Assembly (NCBI GenBank): GCA_963741135.1 | Contig: CAVUHC010000004.1 | Span: 1 to 64,000 of the forward strand | Direction of reading: 5' to 3' | Length of the DNA stretch: 64,000 nt | Origin: Gp6-AA40 sp963741135 | GTDB lineage: Bacteria; Acidobacteriota; Vicinamibacteria; Vicinamibacterales; UBA2999 | Shown: one piece after another, positions 1 to 8,266 of the stretch | Position numbering within the stretch: the stretch's first letter is position 1 | Layout of the letters: each line of letters starts with the position of its first letter | Program-made: the position numbers and the translations under genes | The notes under the pieces: model-generated | Database searches by the model: none | Told to the model about the DNA's origin: nothing | Seen by the model: only the letters and a program-made list of their open reading frames with translations

Positions 1-33
1 TCGAGGCGAGGCGCGATCGCGTCAACTTCGTGA

Positions 34-894
34 CGCGCGGCCACGTTACGTGCGCCCGATATTTCTGCATTCCTGACGTGGCTCGCGACAAAACAGCACG
101 TTAGCGCGTCGACACAGAATCAAGCGCTGGCGGCGTTGCTTTTCTTATACGAGCACGTGCTTCGTCTGCCGGTCGGCTCGGTGGAACACGTCGTTCGGGC
201 CAAGATGCCGGTTCGCCTTCCGGTCGTGCTGAGTCAGCACGAGGTAGCCAGCGTGTTCGCGCACCTCGAAGGCACCATGTGGATTGTGGGTGTGTTGCTC
301 TATGGTTCCGGCTTGCGCTTGCAGGAATGTCTCGAGCTGCGGGTGAAGGATCTCGACTTCGATCGGAATCAGATCACCGTGCGGCGCGGCAAAGGGCAGA
401 AGGATCGAATCACGATGCTGCCGGCCGAGCTGATCGATCCGCTTCGCACGCATCTTGCGCGTGTGCGTCAACTCCATGCCGCCGATCTGAGGGAGGGTGT
501 CGGACGAGTCGTGCTGCCTGATGCGCTTGCGAGAAAGTATCCGAACGCGACCACGGAATGGGGCTGGCAGTTCGTGTTTCCCGCCTCGCGCATCTGCCGA
601 GATCCGCGGTGGGGACCGCCCTCTCGCTTCCACTTACACGAATCAGCGGTGCAAAAGGCTGTTGCCAGTGCCGTCCGGCGGTCAGGCATCACGAAACGTA
701 TTGGTCCCCACACATTTCGCCATTGTTTCGCGACGCATCTTCTGGAAAGCGGTTACGACATTCGCACAGTCCAAGAGCTGCTCGGTCACAAGGACGTAAG
801 TACGACGATGGTGTATACGCACGTGCTGAACCGCGGGGCCCTCGGCGTAAAGAGTCCGGCGGACCTGCTGACGGCCCCGCCGCCGTCCCGTTAG
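34..894 (+). CDS. intI: Integron integrase IntI (tyrosine recombinase), 5' end incomplete
   Basis: A tyrosine recombinase that would insert and excise cassettes between attI and attC sites. The visible catalytic set is complete: Arg in GSGLRLQE (codon 316-318), His and Arg in GPHTFRHCFATH (709 and 718), His in ELLGHKD (787) and the nucleophile Tyr in MVYTHVLNRG (814). The block EWGWQFVFPASRICRDPRWG, with its following RFHLHES, is the extra segment that separates IntI from XerC/D. The N-terminal SAM-like domain is seen from DISAFLTWLATKQHVS onward. The reading frame is closed by TGA at 31-33, and bases 3-44 in another frame may continue the N-terminus, which suggests a one-base shift near 45-50 (weak). 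The 5' end lies outside the window. It lies on the same strand as the cassettes and directly upstream of them, the reverse of classical integrons. Family assignment is firm; activity is uncertain. Confidence 0.9.
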   Translation, partial: RAATLRAPDISAFLTWLATKQHVSASTQNQALAALLFLYEHVLRLPVGSVEHVVRAKMPVRLPVVLSQHEVASVFAHLEGTMWIVGVLLYGSGLRLQECLELRVKDLDFDRNQITVRRGKGQKDRITMLPAELIDPLRTHLARVRQLHAADLREGVGRVVLPDALARKYPNATTEWGWQFVFPASRICRDPRWGPPSRFHLHESAVQKAVASAVRRSGITKRIGPHTFRHCFATHLLESGYDIRTVQELLGHKDVSTTMVYTHVLNRGALGVKSPADLLTAPPPSR

Positions 895-1323
895 CCGCCC
901 GGCCTTTCGATCCGCACACGCCGCGTTGGCCGCCTTCCTCGCGCGTAACGGCCACCAAACGACCGGGGCCATCGCGTCTTAACACGTGTCCCGCATGCTC
1001 TTGTCGGCCTTTCGTCCATCGATACCCCCCGGAGTTGGCCGCCACGTTCGAGGCTATCGCGGGATCCGATTGAGGATCATCGGGCGGCTACCGTTTACCT
1101 CTCGGCCCCGCTGTACGGGTGGTACTATTCGCGGCGTCAGCGGCTTATGGCCAAGGCGAGCAATGCGCGTAGCGCTGGATTAGCCGCCTGGGCTCTGGTC
1201 GTCCGTTCGAAGGTCTAATCAATACTGGTTGGGCCGACCAAAGGTTCGGGACGTTTCGAAGCACAGGTGTGAGCAGAACACGACAGGGATTCTGCTCACG
1301 CTGCGAACGGCGCAAATCGGAAG
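887..1323 (+). other. Putative attI region and leader of the first cassette
   Basis: No convincing gene is seen between the integrase stop and the cupin. Two possible recombination core boxes are present: GTTAGCC at 890-896, which overlaps the integrase stop codon, and GTTGGGC at 1228-1234, a perfect GTTRRRY match. Either could be the attI crossover point, with the first cassette starting just after it. No folded attC-like structure is obvious here, as expected for attI. The assignment is an inference from position. Confidence 0.4.
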
Positions 1324-1830
1324 ATGCCGGATGACTTTAAGTGGGGCACGAATATGCGGCAGGCTACGAGCAGAGTCAATCCTTCAGAAGAGACCATCAA
1401 GATTGGTCCGCTGGGCATCCGCTTCCTTCTCACAGGCGATGACTCGAACGGCAACGCGTCGGTGTTCGAGGTTCTTGTCCCCGTCGGGCAGAAGCTGGCG
1501 GCGCCGGCCCACAAGAACGACGCTTACGAGGAGATCCTCTACGGTATCCAGGGTGTCCTTACGTGGACGGTTGAGGGCACGCCCATCGAGGTTGGTCCCG
1601 GGCAGGCGTTGTGCATCCCACGAGGGGCGGTGCACCGTTTCGATAATTTCGGCAGCGAGGACGTGAAACAGCTCGCCCTCATAACCCCTGCGATAATGGG
1701 GCCCGCCTACTTCCGCGAAGCTGCTGAACTAATCGGTGCTGCCGCCGAGGGCCCGCCCGACCGCGCGAAAATGATGGACGTGTTCCGGCGGCATGGCATG
1801 ACTGTGGCCGCGCCTCCGCCTGCCTCGTAG
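1324..1830 (+). CDS. Cupin-domain protein (cassette 1)
   Basis: A 168-residue single cupin. The beta-barrel core runs from about residue 45 to 130. The second cupin motif is clear (PRGAVHRFDN, with Pro, Gly, His and Asn in the expected spacing). The first motif is partial: PAHKNDAYEEILYGIQG keeps a His, a Glu and the Gly but not the HxH pair, so metal binding may be altered. No signal peptide is seen. Cupins of this size include dioxygenases, isomerases and sugar-binding proteins, so the substrate cannot be stated. The gene is the first cassette of the array and is followed by about 130 bp of non-coding sequence before attC1. The ATG at 1324 is the first in-frame ATG and gives a protein of normal cupin length. 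Confidence 0.75.
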   Translation: MPDDFKWGTNMRQATSRVNPSEETIKIGPLGIRFLLTGDDSNGNASVFEVLVPVGQKLAAPAHKNDAYEEILYGIQGVLTWTVEGTPIEVGPGQALCIPRGAVHRFDNFGSEDVKQLALITPAIMGPAYFREAAELIGAAAEGPPDRAKMMDVFRRHGMTVAAPPPAS

Positions 1831-1964
1831 TAGGCGGCTGTCCACCCGAATGTACTAGTCGCGCAGGTTCGGTTGCAGGCGCGTGGTATGCGGGCGCAAC
1901 ACTTCCCTGTGTTCGCGGGCCCCGGACGAGCCCTTGCGCAAACATGAGTGTGGAGACGTGGACG

Positions 1965-2037
1965 GCCCAACATCGGCTTGCAGCCGACGGCGGCCGGCCT
2001 GATCGTGAGCCGCCGCGGCTGAAGCCGCGCGTTAGGC
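1965..2037 (+). repeat. attC1 recombination site
   Basis: The site is 73 bp long. Inverse core GCCCAAC is at 1965-1971 and core GTTAGGC at 2031-2037. The inner arms GGCTT-G-CAGCCG...CGGCGGC and GCCGCCG...CGGCTG-AAGCC pair, leaving one unpaired G, the strand-selecting extrahelical base typical of attC. It belongs to the same sequence subtype as attC7 and attC9. Confidence 0.85.
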
Positions 2038-2057
2038 GCCTCCGGACGGTCCGAAGC

Positions 2058-3251
2058 ATGGGAATCAGATTCAGAAAATCGATTCGGCTGGCTCCCGGCG
2101 TACGGATGAACGTCGGTCTTCGGGGTCTGAGCATGTCGCTCGGGCCTCGGGGTTCAAATATCAACATCAGCCCAAGGGGCACGTACGCGAATCTTGGAGT
2201 GCCCGGCACGGGCCTTTCAACAAGGAACCGAGTTGGCGCCTTTTCGCGGCGCTCGTCCCGTAACGCTGATCTGGCCGGCCTGAAAATAGCATTTCGCCTT
2301 CAGGAAGATGGAACTATCGAAATCGTTGGCGAGGACGGGAGCGAACTGCCGCAGCGTGCCGTCAAGATCGCGCGAGACCAGAACGAAGAGAGGCTACGTC
2401 TTTGGTTGGAGGAGAAGTGCGACCACTGGAATAAAGGCATTAATGGTCTGCTCGGCATTCATCTCAAGACCCCGCGACCGGATCGGCCGCCGCCTGACGC
2501 CGATAGGCAAGTGTTTTCGAAGACGAGGCCTTCCGAGCCCCTAGCAAAGCCGCTCACGTTTCTCGCTCAAATCTTCAAAGCTAGACGCGAGCGCATCGAG
2601 CGTGAGAATGCCGACGCGAGAGAGCAGTACGCGAAGGATGTCAGCGCGTGGGAGCGGGCCTGTGATGAACACGACAGGCTTGAGGCGGCCCGCTTGCGAA
2701 TCTTCGATTCCGGCATGCCTCCAGATCCGACGCAAATACAGGAATATCTTTCGGAGGTCCTTGGGCGAGTTGAGTGGCCGAGGGAGACGACGATATCGCT
2801 GGAAGTGGATGATACCGTGACCCGGGTAATGGTTGATGTGGACCTTCCTGAGATCGAGGACATGCCCGACAAGGAAGCTAGAGTCGCGGCTCGTGGTCTA
2901 AAACTGAATGTCAAGGACCGCTCCGCGACACAGCGTCGCCGCGAATATCTGGTCCATGTGCACGGGGTGGCCTTTAGAGTTTTGGGCGAGATCTTTGCGG
3001 CGCTTCCGCGTATCGAGCGCGTTGCCGTGTCGGGGTATTCGCAGCGCGCGAACAGCACCGGCCAGGTCTCCGACGATTACATCTTCAGCATTCGCGTCAT
3101 GCGCTCGACCTGGATAAAGCTCAACTTCTCCAGGCTAGCGGACCTTGATCTTCCGACTTGTCTCGGCACCTTCGACATTCGGAGGAACATGACATCGACA
3201 GCCGTTCTGAAGCCGATTGAACCCTTCACGTCACTCGACAGGGGCGGCTAA
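2058..3251 (+). CDS. DUF4236-domain protein (cassette 2)
   Basis: A 397-residue protein whose first 60 residues match the DUF4236 pattern: MGIRFRKSIRLAPGVRMNVG, then repeats of GLRGLSMSLGPRG and SPRGTYANLGVPGTGLS. This glycine-rich domain is common at the N-terminus of bacterial proteins of unknown function. The rest has a charged, helical middle (about residues 150-230, many Arg/Glu) and a C-terminal globular part of roughly 150 residues that I do not recognise. The ATG at 2058 is chosen because it begins the conserved domain exactly; the frame is open further upstream but runs into attC1. The stop TAA lies inside the inverse core of attC2, so the gene fills its cassette completely. Function unknown. 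Confidence 0.8.
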   Translation: MGIRFRKSIRLAPGVRMNVGLRGLSMSLGPRGSNINISPRGTYANLGVPGTGLSTRNRVGAFSRRSSRNADLAGLKIAFRLQEDGTIEIVGEDGSELPQRAVKIARDQNEERLRLWLEEKCDHWNKGINGLLGIHLKTPRPDRPPPDADRQVFSKTRPSEPLAKPLTFLAQIFKARRERIERENADAREQYAKDVSAWERACDEHDRLEAARLRIFDSGMPPDPTQIQEYLSEVLGRVEWPRETTISLEVDDTVTRVMVDVDLPEIEDMPDKEARVAARGLKLNVKDRSATQRRREYLVHVHGVAFRVLGEIFAALPRIERVAVSGYSQRANSTGQVSDDYIFSIRVMRSTWIKLNFSRLADLDLPTCLGTFDIRRNMTSTAVLKPIEPFTSLDRGG

Positions 3252-3315
3252 CACGGACTGGACCCGACGACGCATGAGAATTGTGAGCGCCGCGGGTCAG
3301 TCCTGGCCGTTAGCC
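3246..3315 (+). repeat. attC2 recombination site
   Basis: A 70-bp site with inverse core GGCTAAC (3246-3252) and core GTTAGCC (3309-3315). GACT-G-GACCCG pairs with CGGGTC-AGTC, again with one unpaired G. The inner arms differ from those of the other sites in the array. Confidence 0.8.
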
Positions 3316-3410
3316 GGACGGATGTTGAGCGACAAAGATCGACATGAATTGTGTGCTCGATTTGATCTGACGTGATCTGACGCAGATGGGAACTGCGACC
3401 GGAGGGTCTG

Positions 3411-4325
3411 ATGGCGTGGCGGACGAACAGCGCCGACCGTGATGCCTTCTTCTCGTCTCTGCTGATTGCTGGCTTGTGTCTAAGCGGCGGATCGTATCTC
3501 GTGTGGTCGTGGTGGACTGGTACAGCGGCTGCCTGGCGCATTCTTGGCGGTTCAGTCGCAATCCTCATCGGCCTGATCCTTTCCGGTGTGGCCCTGTGGC
3601 TCGGCACAGAGAGCGAAGAGCGAGGTGAGACCGCGGAGTTGCTGAGTGCCACCCTGCGGAAGCTGAAGTCCCGCGATCCTTCGACACGAAGCCTGGGGCT
3701 CCAACGTCTTGTCACTTCACGGGACCTTCCGGCACTTGACCACTGGCAGCCAGCCGAAACTCCTCTCAAGGTTCTCAGAGCCGTGGCGCTCGGCCGTTGG
3801 CACGAGGCGGCGACAATCTCGACTGAGGGACTCGACTCCTCTCTACCATTCATTGTCAAGGCGCTCGAGCGCCATCCATATTCAGATGCAATCCGAGACT
3901 CGAACGCCAAAGCAATCGAAGACCTCATCGCGAGTTTCACTCGCGAACCGGCGTTGCCGCACCTCATCTCGGCGCTCGACACCAACTTACTGATCGCATC
4001 GCGAGAGTTGTCGCGCCGGACGCTCAGCGAAGCTACGACAACGGAGACAGTGGGCGGCGGCAGTTGGAACGGGTCGTGGGAGGGCGAACAACAGTTTCTT
4101 GTTCGTCAGATCGAGCATACGTATGGCGCTCGTAGTCCAATTGCTGAAGGTGCAATAAGAGCACTGCAAGCCATCGCGGACCAGCACGGAGGGCTTCGTC
4201 CCGTTATTAGTGCAGCTATCGACGAGTATCGTAAAAGGCCCGAGCGGCACCTGACAAAGGTCACTTCGGAAACGGAATCGCTCGGTTCTCCCTCGGTTAC
4301 GTACAGCGAGCATGACGGGCGTTAA
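3411..4325 (+). CDS. Unknown membrane-anchored protein (cassette 3)
   Basis: A 304-residue protein with two hydrophobic segments near the N-terminus (about residues 16-35 and 42-65, separated by WSWWTGTAAAW). A soluble, mainly helical region follows and probably faces the cytoplasm. The soluble part contains stretches such as LSATLRKLKSRDPSTRSLGL and DLIASFTREPALPHLISALD, which resemble HEAT-like helical repeats, but I cannot confirm a family. A purine-rich GGAGG stretch lies just upstream of the ATG at 3411. The gene sits between attC2 and attC3 and reads in cassette orientation. Function unknown. Confidence 0.7.
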   Translation: MAWRTNSADRDAFFSSLLIAGLCLSGGSYLVWSWWTGTAAAWRILGGSVAILIGLILSGVALWLGTESEERGETAELLSATLRKLKSRDPSTRSLGLQRLVTSRDLPALDHWQPAETPLKVLRAVALGRWHEAATISTEGLDSSLPFIVKALERHPYSDAIRDSNAKAIEDLIASFTREPALPHLISALDTNLLIASRELSRRTLSEATTTETVGGGSWNGSWEGEQQFLVRQIEHTYGARSPIAEGAIRALQAIADQHGGLRPVISAAIDEYRKRPERHLTKVTSETESLGSPSVTYSEHDGR

Positions 4326-4335
4326 TTGAGCAGCC

Positions 4336-4408
4336 GGCTAACACGCGTTGCACCAGACGGCCGCTTATTCGAATGTGAGCGGCCGCTGGTGAACGCTGAC
4401 CGTTATGC
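4336..4408 (+). repeat. attC3 recombination site
   Basis: A 73-bp site with GGCTAAC (4336-4342) and GTTATGC (4402-4408). Arms GCGTT-G-CACCAG-A-CGGCCGCT and AGCGGCCG-C-TGGTG-AACGC pair almost perfectly with one extrahelical G. It is nearly identical in its arms to attC4 and close to attC6. Confidence 0.9.
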
Positions 4409-4444
4409 GGACACGAACCCGTTCATTCTGAAACCGGAGTCTCC

Positions 4445-5212
4445 GTGATGAACAGAACTTCGTTCCCACTTGGGGTCGTTGCTGCGTTGTCGACCGTCAT
4501 GGTCTCGTGCTCAGCGCCGAAGCAGCCTGATCAGCGAGGTCTCCAATTCGCACCCTCGGAAGTCATTGACCTGGGCGCCTCGGTGACCGAAGACCTGCCT
4601 CAGCGCCTGTGGGGAAAGGCGTTTCTGAAGCAGATGGGCTTTACGAAACAGAATTCGTTCGAGGTGATTCGATGGACCTTCCCGATGGAAGGAGGGAGTG
4701 TTTCGGGATCGAACGCGTACTACACGCTGTTCAACCACGGCGGGCCCCACGTCGATGCGCCAAGCCACATGGGTGTTGGTGCCAGTCTGGAATCATATCC
4801 CGTTACCGCGTTCTCCGGTCCGGTGAAGGTGTTTGATGTGAGCGCCTATCCGCTTGGTCGTTCCGTGCCGGCAACCGTCTTTCAGGGTCACGTTGAAGCA
4901 GGCGACGTTGTTCTAGTTCTGACGCGCTACACGCCCCCTCAGACTACTACGAGCCGTGCAGGAATTTGGGATTCTGCGCGTGATGTCCCGTCTCGGTTTT
5001 GCAAGCCGTCACTTTCCATGCCCGTCGTGGTCCGATCGGTCCCGCGTGGAACTCTCATTCGGACACACAGGCCGAGACAGCATCTTGTCTCGCGTTCGCC
5101 GTGGCCGGGCAAGAGGAGTGCGAGTCATGCAGGAGGGCCAGCAGACCGATATTCGAGTCGGTCCCCATGCTGCGAAACAGCTGCAGAAGCCACTCGCAGA
5201 CGCGCCTGCTGA
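4445..5212 (+). pseudogene. Truncated cyclase/kynurenine-formamidase-family gene (cassette 4, first part)
   Basis: The first ~165 codons match the cyclase family (PF04199-type amidohydrolases), with a lipoprotein-like leader (VVAALSTVMVSCSAPK) and the metal-site motif FNHGGPHVDAPSHM, equivalent to HxGTHxDxPxH. Similarity continues to DVVLVLTRYTPP (near 4940) and then stops. The following residues in this frame are Arg/Ser/Pro-rich and read as non-coding frame, and no other frame restores the C-terminal half of the family. The gene is therefore truncated, probably by recombination or deletion within the cassette. The start is GTG 4445 or the adjacent ATG 4448. A second, unrelated reading frame begins near 5127. 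Confidence 0.6.
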
Positions 5213-5937
5213 CGCTCCCGTGGCGTTGCTCACAGATCTTGACCCGCGTGCCAACGGGTGTCTCGTCTGGGAGCCCGGCCAACCGGCGCCCGGGGCCATC
5301 ACGGCGCCAGGCAGCGACGGCTCTTGCTTGTGCGGATGTTTCGCCCTGTTCGTGCCTGGACAACTGGCAAATGAGGTACGGATTGTCGAGGACGGCTTCG
5401 GATTGATGCTTACCGATAATGCTTGGGCTCAAGTTCGGCGAGCATTGTCGCAGGCCGCGGAAACGGTCTCCATATCGTGTCAGAGCGGCGAACGGATTGT
5501 GGTTGAGCAAGTTCAGACCACGTATTGGAACCCGATCGACTCGAAGGGGTACGTGGCGGAGTGGCAAACTTATCAAGCGCAGAACCAGCGCTCCGAGGCG
5601 CAGACGCGGACCACACTGAGATCAGGTGCGCTTGCTCAACGAGGAGGTCGCGTACGAGCGCGAGCTCGGGGTTCAACGGTTGGTCGAGTTCTGCCAGCGT
5701 ATCGAGGCGGCAGTAAATGGGATCACACTTGTAAGTACAGCTTCCTACGATCTTCTCGTCGAAGTGCTCGTGTTGCCCGAGCAGCAGCCCGGTTTTCGAC
5801 TGGCGAGCAACGGCGAAGCACCGCAGGAGGAGCTTCAGCGAATCAACGCCGCACTTTTGGAACTCCACGCAATTGTGAGCCATGCTACTGAACTCAAGTT
5901 CCAGATGTATTTCAAGGTTGGAGGCGGAATGAAGTAG
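5127..5937 (+). pseudogene. Frameshifted hypothetical gene (cassette 4, second part)
   Basis: Two protein-like stretches lie in adjacent frames. The first (from ATG 5127) includes EDGFGLMLTDNAWAQVRRAL and SKGYVAEWQTYQAQNQRSEA. The second (5626-5937) includes LLNEEVAYERELGVQRLVEF and ends GGGMK. Joining them around 5610-5625 gives a continuous helical, coiled-coil-like region, so one base has probably been gained or lost there. The alternative is two overlapping small genes. No family is recognised. The stop lies just before attC4. Confidence 0.45.
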
Positions 5938-5950
5938 CGCTCGGCGCGCA

Positions 5951-6023
5951 GGCTAACACGCGTTGCACCAGACGGCCACTGCTGCGATCCTGAGTGGCCG
6001 CTGGTGAACGCTGGCCGTTAGCC
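5951..6023 (+). repeat. attC4 recombination site
   Basis: A 73-bp site with GGCTAAC (5951-5957) and GTTAGCC (6017-6023). Inner arms are the GCGTTGCACCAGACGGCC type shared with attC3, with one extrahelical G. Confidence 0.9.
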
Positions 6024-6215
6024 GGACTCACGAAGAGGATGATGACGAATCGATGTTGTCGGCGGTTCGAAGGCAACCACGACATCGCTTGCGAGGACAT
6101 GCCTGTGGGTATATAAGGGCGGCGGCGTTTCCCAGGACGACAACCGACTTCACACGCCCCGACGTCGCAGAAGCGTAGAGGGTGCCTCGCGGCCTCGCGG
6201 GCAAGGAGGACTCCG

Positions 6216-6680
6216 ATGTGGTCAGTGATGCGCACGTTGACCCTCGTGTTACTCGTAACCGTCGTTTCCGCTGTGGCGCTGTCGGCACAAGCCAAAGACC
6301 CTCGAATCGGTGCCTGGAAACTGAACGTGGCGAAATCAACCTTCCCCGGTGGTAACCCGCCGCAGAGCATCACGCGAATGTATGAGGACCGTGCAGGGGG
6401 AGTGGTGCTCTACAAACAGGAAGTGGTTAATGCGCAAGGGAACCGATCAGTTCTGTATACGACCTACAAGTTAGACGGATTGGACTATCCGCAAGCGGCC
6501 CAGGGTGCCAAGGACGTCACGATGATCGCCCAACGGGTGATCGACGCCTACACAGTCGAGGCAATCAACAAGCTCGACGGCAAAGTCACCGGTGGCGCTA
6601 CCCAGACGGTCTCAAGAGATGGCAAGACGCTGACGATCAAGAACAAGGCTGGCGCGATCCAAGTATTTGAGAAGCAATAG
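6216..6680 (+). CDS. Small secreted protein of unknown function (cassette 5)
   Basis: A 154-residue protein with a clear signal peptide (hydrophobic core TLTLVLLVTVVSAVAL, cleavage likely after SAQA). The mature domain starts DPRIGAWKLNVAKSTFPGGN and is rich in beta-forming segments, similar in style to short lipocalin-like secreted proteins often seen in Acidobacteriota. It is probably periplasmic or extracellular. The ATG at 6216 has GGAGGA just upstream; a downstream ATG (MRTLTLVLL) would also give a good signal peptide. A 190-bp leader separates it from attC4 and could carry its own promoter. Substrate and role unknown. Confidence 0.75.
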   Translation: MWSVMRTLTLVLLVTVVSAVALSAQAKDPRIGAWKLNVAKSTFPGGNPPQSITRMYEDRAGGVVLYKQEVVNAQGNRSVLYTTYKLDGLDYPQAAQGAKDVTMIAQRVIDAYTVEAINKLDGKVTGGATQTVSRDGKTLTIKNKAGAIQVFEKQ

Positions 6681-6759
6681 AAAGTCACCTTGGACGTATT
6701 GCTCCGAGTTGCGCAATGGCGAGCATTGCGTAGCGCGTGTCATTCGTGTTCGACGTGCC

Positions 6760-6832
6760 GGCTAACCCCGCGCTGCACCCGACGGCCGCGGCCCTGTCGC
6801 TGCGCGGTCGCGGGTGAGCGCGCACGTTAGTC
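6760..6832 (+). repeat. attC5 recombination site
   Basis: A 73-bp site with GGCTAAC (6760-6766) and GTTAGTC (6826-6832). Arms follow the attC3/4 pattern with many substitutions (GCGCTGCACCCGACGGCCGC opposite GCGGTCGCGGGTGAGCGC). Confidence 0.85.
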
Positions 6833-6877
6833 AGTACCGGCACGGTTGCGGCCGTTGTTGCAAATGAGGAATGAATC

Positions 6878-7627
6878 ATGCCTCACGTGAGCAACCGAGG
6901 AGTTCGAATCAGATATCGCGCTTATGGTGAAGGCGACCCGCTGATCTTGATTCATGGTTGGTCAGGTGAAGGCCGTCAGTGGGATGAGTGCGGATACGTT
7001 GCGGAGTTGGGCCGCGAGTTCCAGGTGATCGTTCCAGACCTTCGTGGACATGGCGAAAGTGACACACCTGCAAACAAGGATTTCAGCGATGCGGCATTCG
7101 CCTCGGATGTAATCGCAGTTCTCGACGACAGAGGAATTAGCTCGGCTCATGTGTTCGGGTATTCGCTCGGCGGCTGGGTGGTGTTCGAACTGGCAGCCGA
7201 ATATCCATCCAGAATTCGGACCGCGGTCGTGGGCGGGGCCCATCCCTACGAGGAAGACCTGTCGGCACTGCGCGCGCTTAGCCCAGAGGCAATCTTCAAC
7301 ATGTGGGAATCCTTGAAGGCACCATGGAGTGAGGACACGAAGAGGCGTCTCGCAGCGTTCAATCCCCAAGTGTTGACGAGCATCGTCGCTACTGATCGTG
7401 TGAATCAGACGAAGCGGCTCGAGCGTTTACAGATGGCGTGTTTGATGATTTGCGGCACCGAAGACTGGCGCTTTGAGGATATGCGACGATTCGCAGCTGG
7501 GAACAAAGCCTGCGAATTCGTGGCGCTTGAAGGTCTCGATCACCTTCAGGTCTTCTTGCAGCCGAATCGTCTACTGCCACCACTGCGCGACTTCATTCGG
7601 GTCCATATGACTGAGAAGGCTGGCTAA
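6878..7627 (+). CDS. Alpha/beta hydrolase (cassette 6)
   Basis: A 249-residue alpha/beta-fold hydrolase. Visible landmarks are the oxyanion motif LILIHGWSGEGRQWD, the strand VIVPDLRGHGESD, the nucleophile elbow GYSLGG (Ser at about residue 95) and a C-terminal His in EGLDHLQVF. The acid residue is probably the Asp in ICGTEDWRF. Length is normal and no signal peptide is seen, so it is cytoplasmic. The family includes esterases, haloperoxidase-like enzymes and C-C bond hydrolases; the substrate cannot be told. The start is ATG 6878. The stop TAA (7625-7627) lies inside the inverse core box of attC6, so the cassette carries one complete gene. Confidence 0.85.
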   Translation: MPHVSNRGVRIRYRAYGEGDPLILIHGWSGEGRQWDECGYVAELGREFQVIVPDLRGHGESDTPANKDFSDAAFASDVIAVLDDRGISSAHVFGYSLGGWVVFELAAEYPSRIRTAVVGGAHPYEEDLSALRALSPEAIFNMWESLKAPWSEDTKRRLAAFNPQVLTSIVATDRVNQTKRLERLQMACLMICGTEDWRFEDMRRFAAGNKACEFVALEGLDHLQVFLQPNRLLPPLRDFIRVHMTEKAG

Positions 7628-7694
7628 CACGCGTTGCACCAGGCGTCCACCGCTGCGATCGTGAGCGGTTGCTGGTGAACGCTATCCGTTAGGC
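7622..7694 (+). repeat. attC6 recombination site
   Basis: A 73-bp site with GGCTAAC (7622-7628) and GTTAGGC (7688-7694). Arms GCGTTGCACCAGGCG and the opposing GCTGGTGAACGC place it with attC3 and attC4. Confidence 0.9.
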
Positions 7695-7850
7695 GTCGGA
7701 CTGCTGAGGGATCAACTCGGAAGTAGAAACAGTCTTGGACGCACAGCCTGGCGGCGCGGCACACAGCGTCTCCGCAAAGCCAGAACGTGAAGACCCAAGT
7801 CGGGCACGCGGCGAGCCGGGGTGGTATCTCGGGGTACCATTCGGCAAGGC

Positions 7851-8045
7851 ATGCCTCCCAAAGTCCACGAACTGGTCGCTCGCTTGGAGGCGGATGGGTG
7901 GTACCAGGTTCGACAGAGAGGCAGCCATCGACAGTTCCGTCACCCAACAAAGCCCGGCACCGTGACCGTCGCCGGGAAGGCGAGCGTCGAAGTGCCGCGC
8001 GGGACGCTGAACAGCGTTCTCAAACAAGCCGGCCTGAAGCAGTGA
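7851..8045 (+). CDS. hicA: HicA-family toxin (cassette 7)
   Basis: A 64-residue HicA mRNA interferase: a dsRBD-like fold with catalytic His in QRGSHRQFRHP, preceded by VHELVARLEADGWYQV and followed by TVTVAGKASVEVPRGTLNSV, all in the usual order. The ATG at 7851 gives the normal HicA length; the frame is open upstream but that extension matches nothing. The partner antitoxin starts 8 bp downstream. The TA pair occupies one cassette, a common arrangement that stabilises chromosomal integron arrays. About 155 bp of upstream sequence after attC6 probably contains the promoter. Confidence 0.9.
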   Translation: MPPKVHELVARLEADGWYQVRQRGSHRQFRHPTKPGTVTVAGKASVEVPRGTLNSVLKQAGLKQ

Positions 8046-8053
8046 GGCAGAGT

Positions 8054-8266
8054 ATGGAGTACCTGGTTGTCTTCGAGCGTGGGCCATCGAGCTTCGGGGC
8101 GTATGTGCCGGACCTTCCCGGTTGCGTCGCCGTAGGTGAAACTCGGCACGAGGTTGAGGTCTTGATTCGCGAGGCGATTGAGTTCCATATCGAAGGACTA
8201 CGTGAAGAGGGGCAACCCTTGCCGGAACCCAGTTCGACGAGTCAGTTGATCAACATTGACGCCTAA
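8054..8266 (+). CDS. hicB: HicB-family antitoxin (cassette 7)
   Basis: A 70-residue HicB antitoxin: MEYLVVFERGPSSFGAYVPD, then LPGCVAVGETRHEVE and REAIEFHIEGLREEGQPLPE, the standard partial RNase H-like fold that neutralises HicA. It lacks a recognisable C-terminal DNA-binding domain, which some HicBs have, so transcriptional autoregulation may be weak. Gene order toxin then antitoxin is normal for hicAB. The stop TAA (8264-8266) lies within the GCCTAAC box of attC7. Confidence 0.9.
   Translation: MEYLVVFERGPSSFGAYVPDLPGCVAVGETRHEVEVLIREAIEFHIEGLREEGQPLPEPSSTSQLINIDA

Noticed and set aside
970..1040. An attC-like site between the integrase and the cupin (CTTAAC...GTTGGCC)
   Set aside because: The arms do not pair and the spacing to the integrase does not fit; attI-like simple boxes are a better reading.
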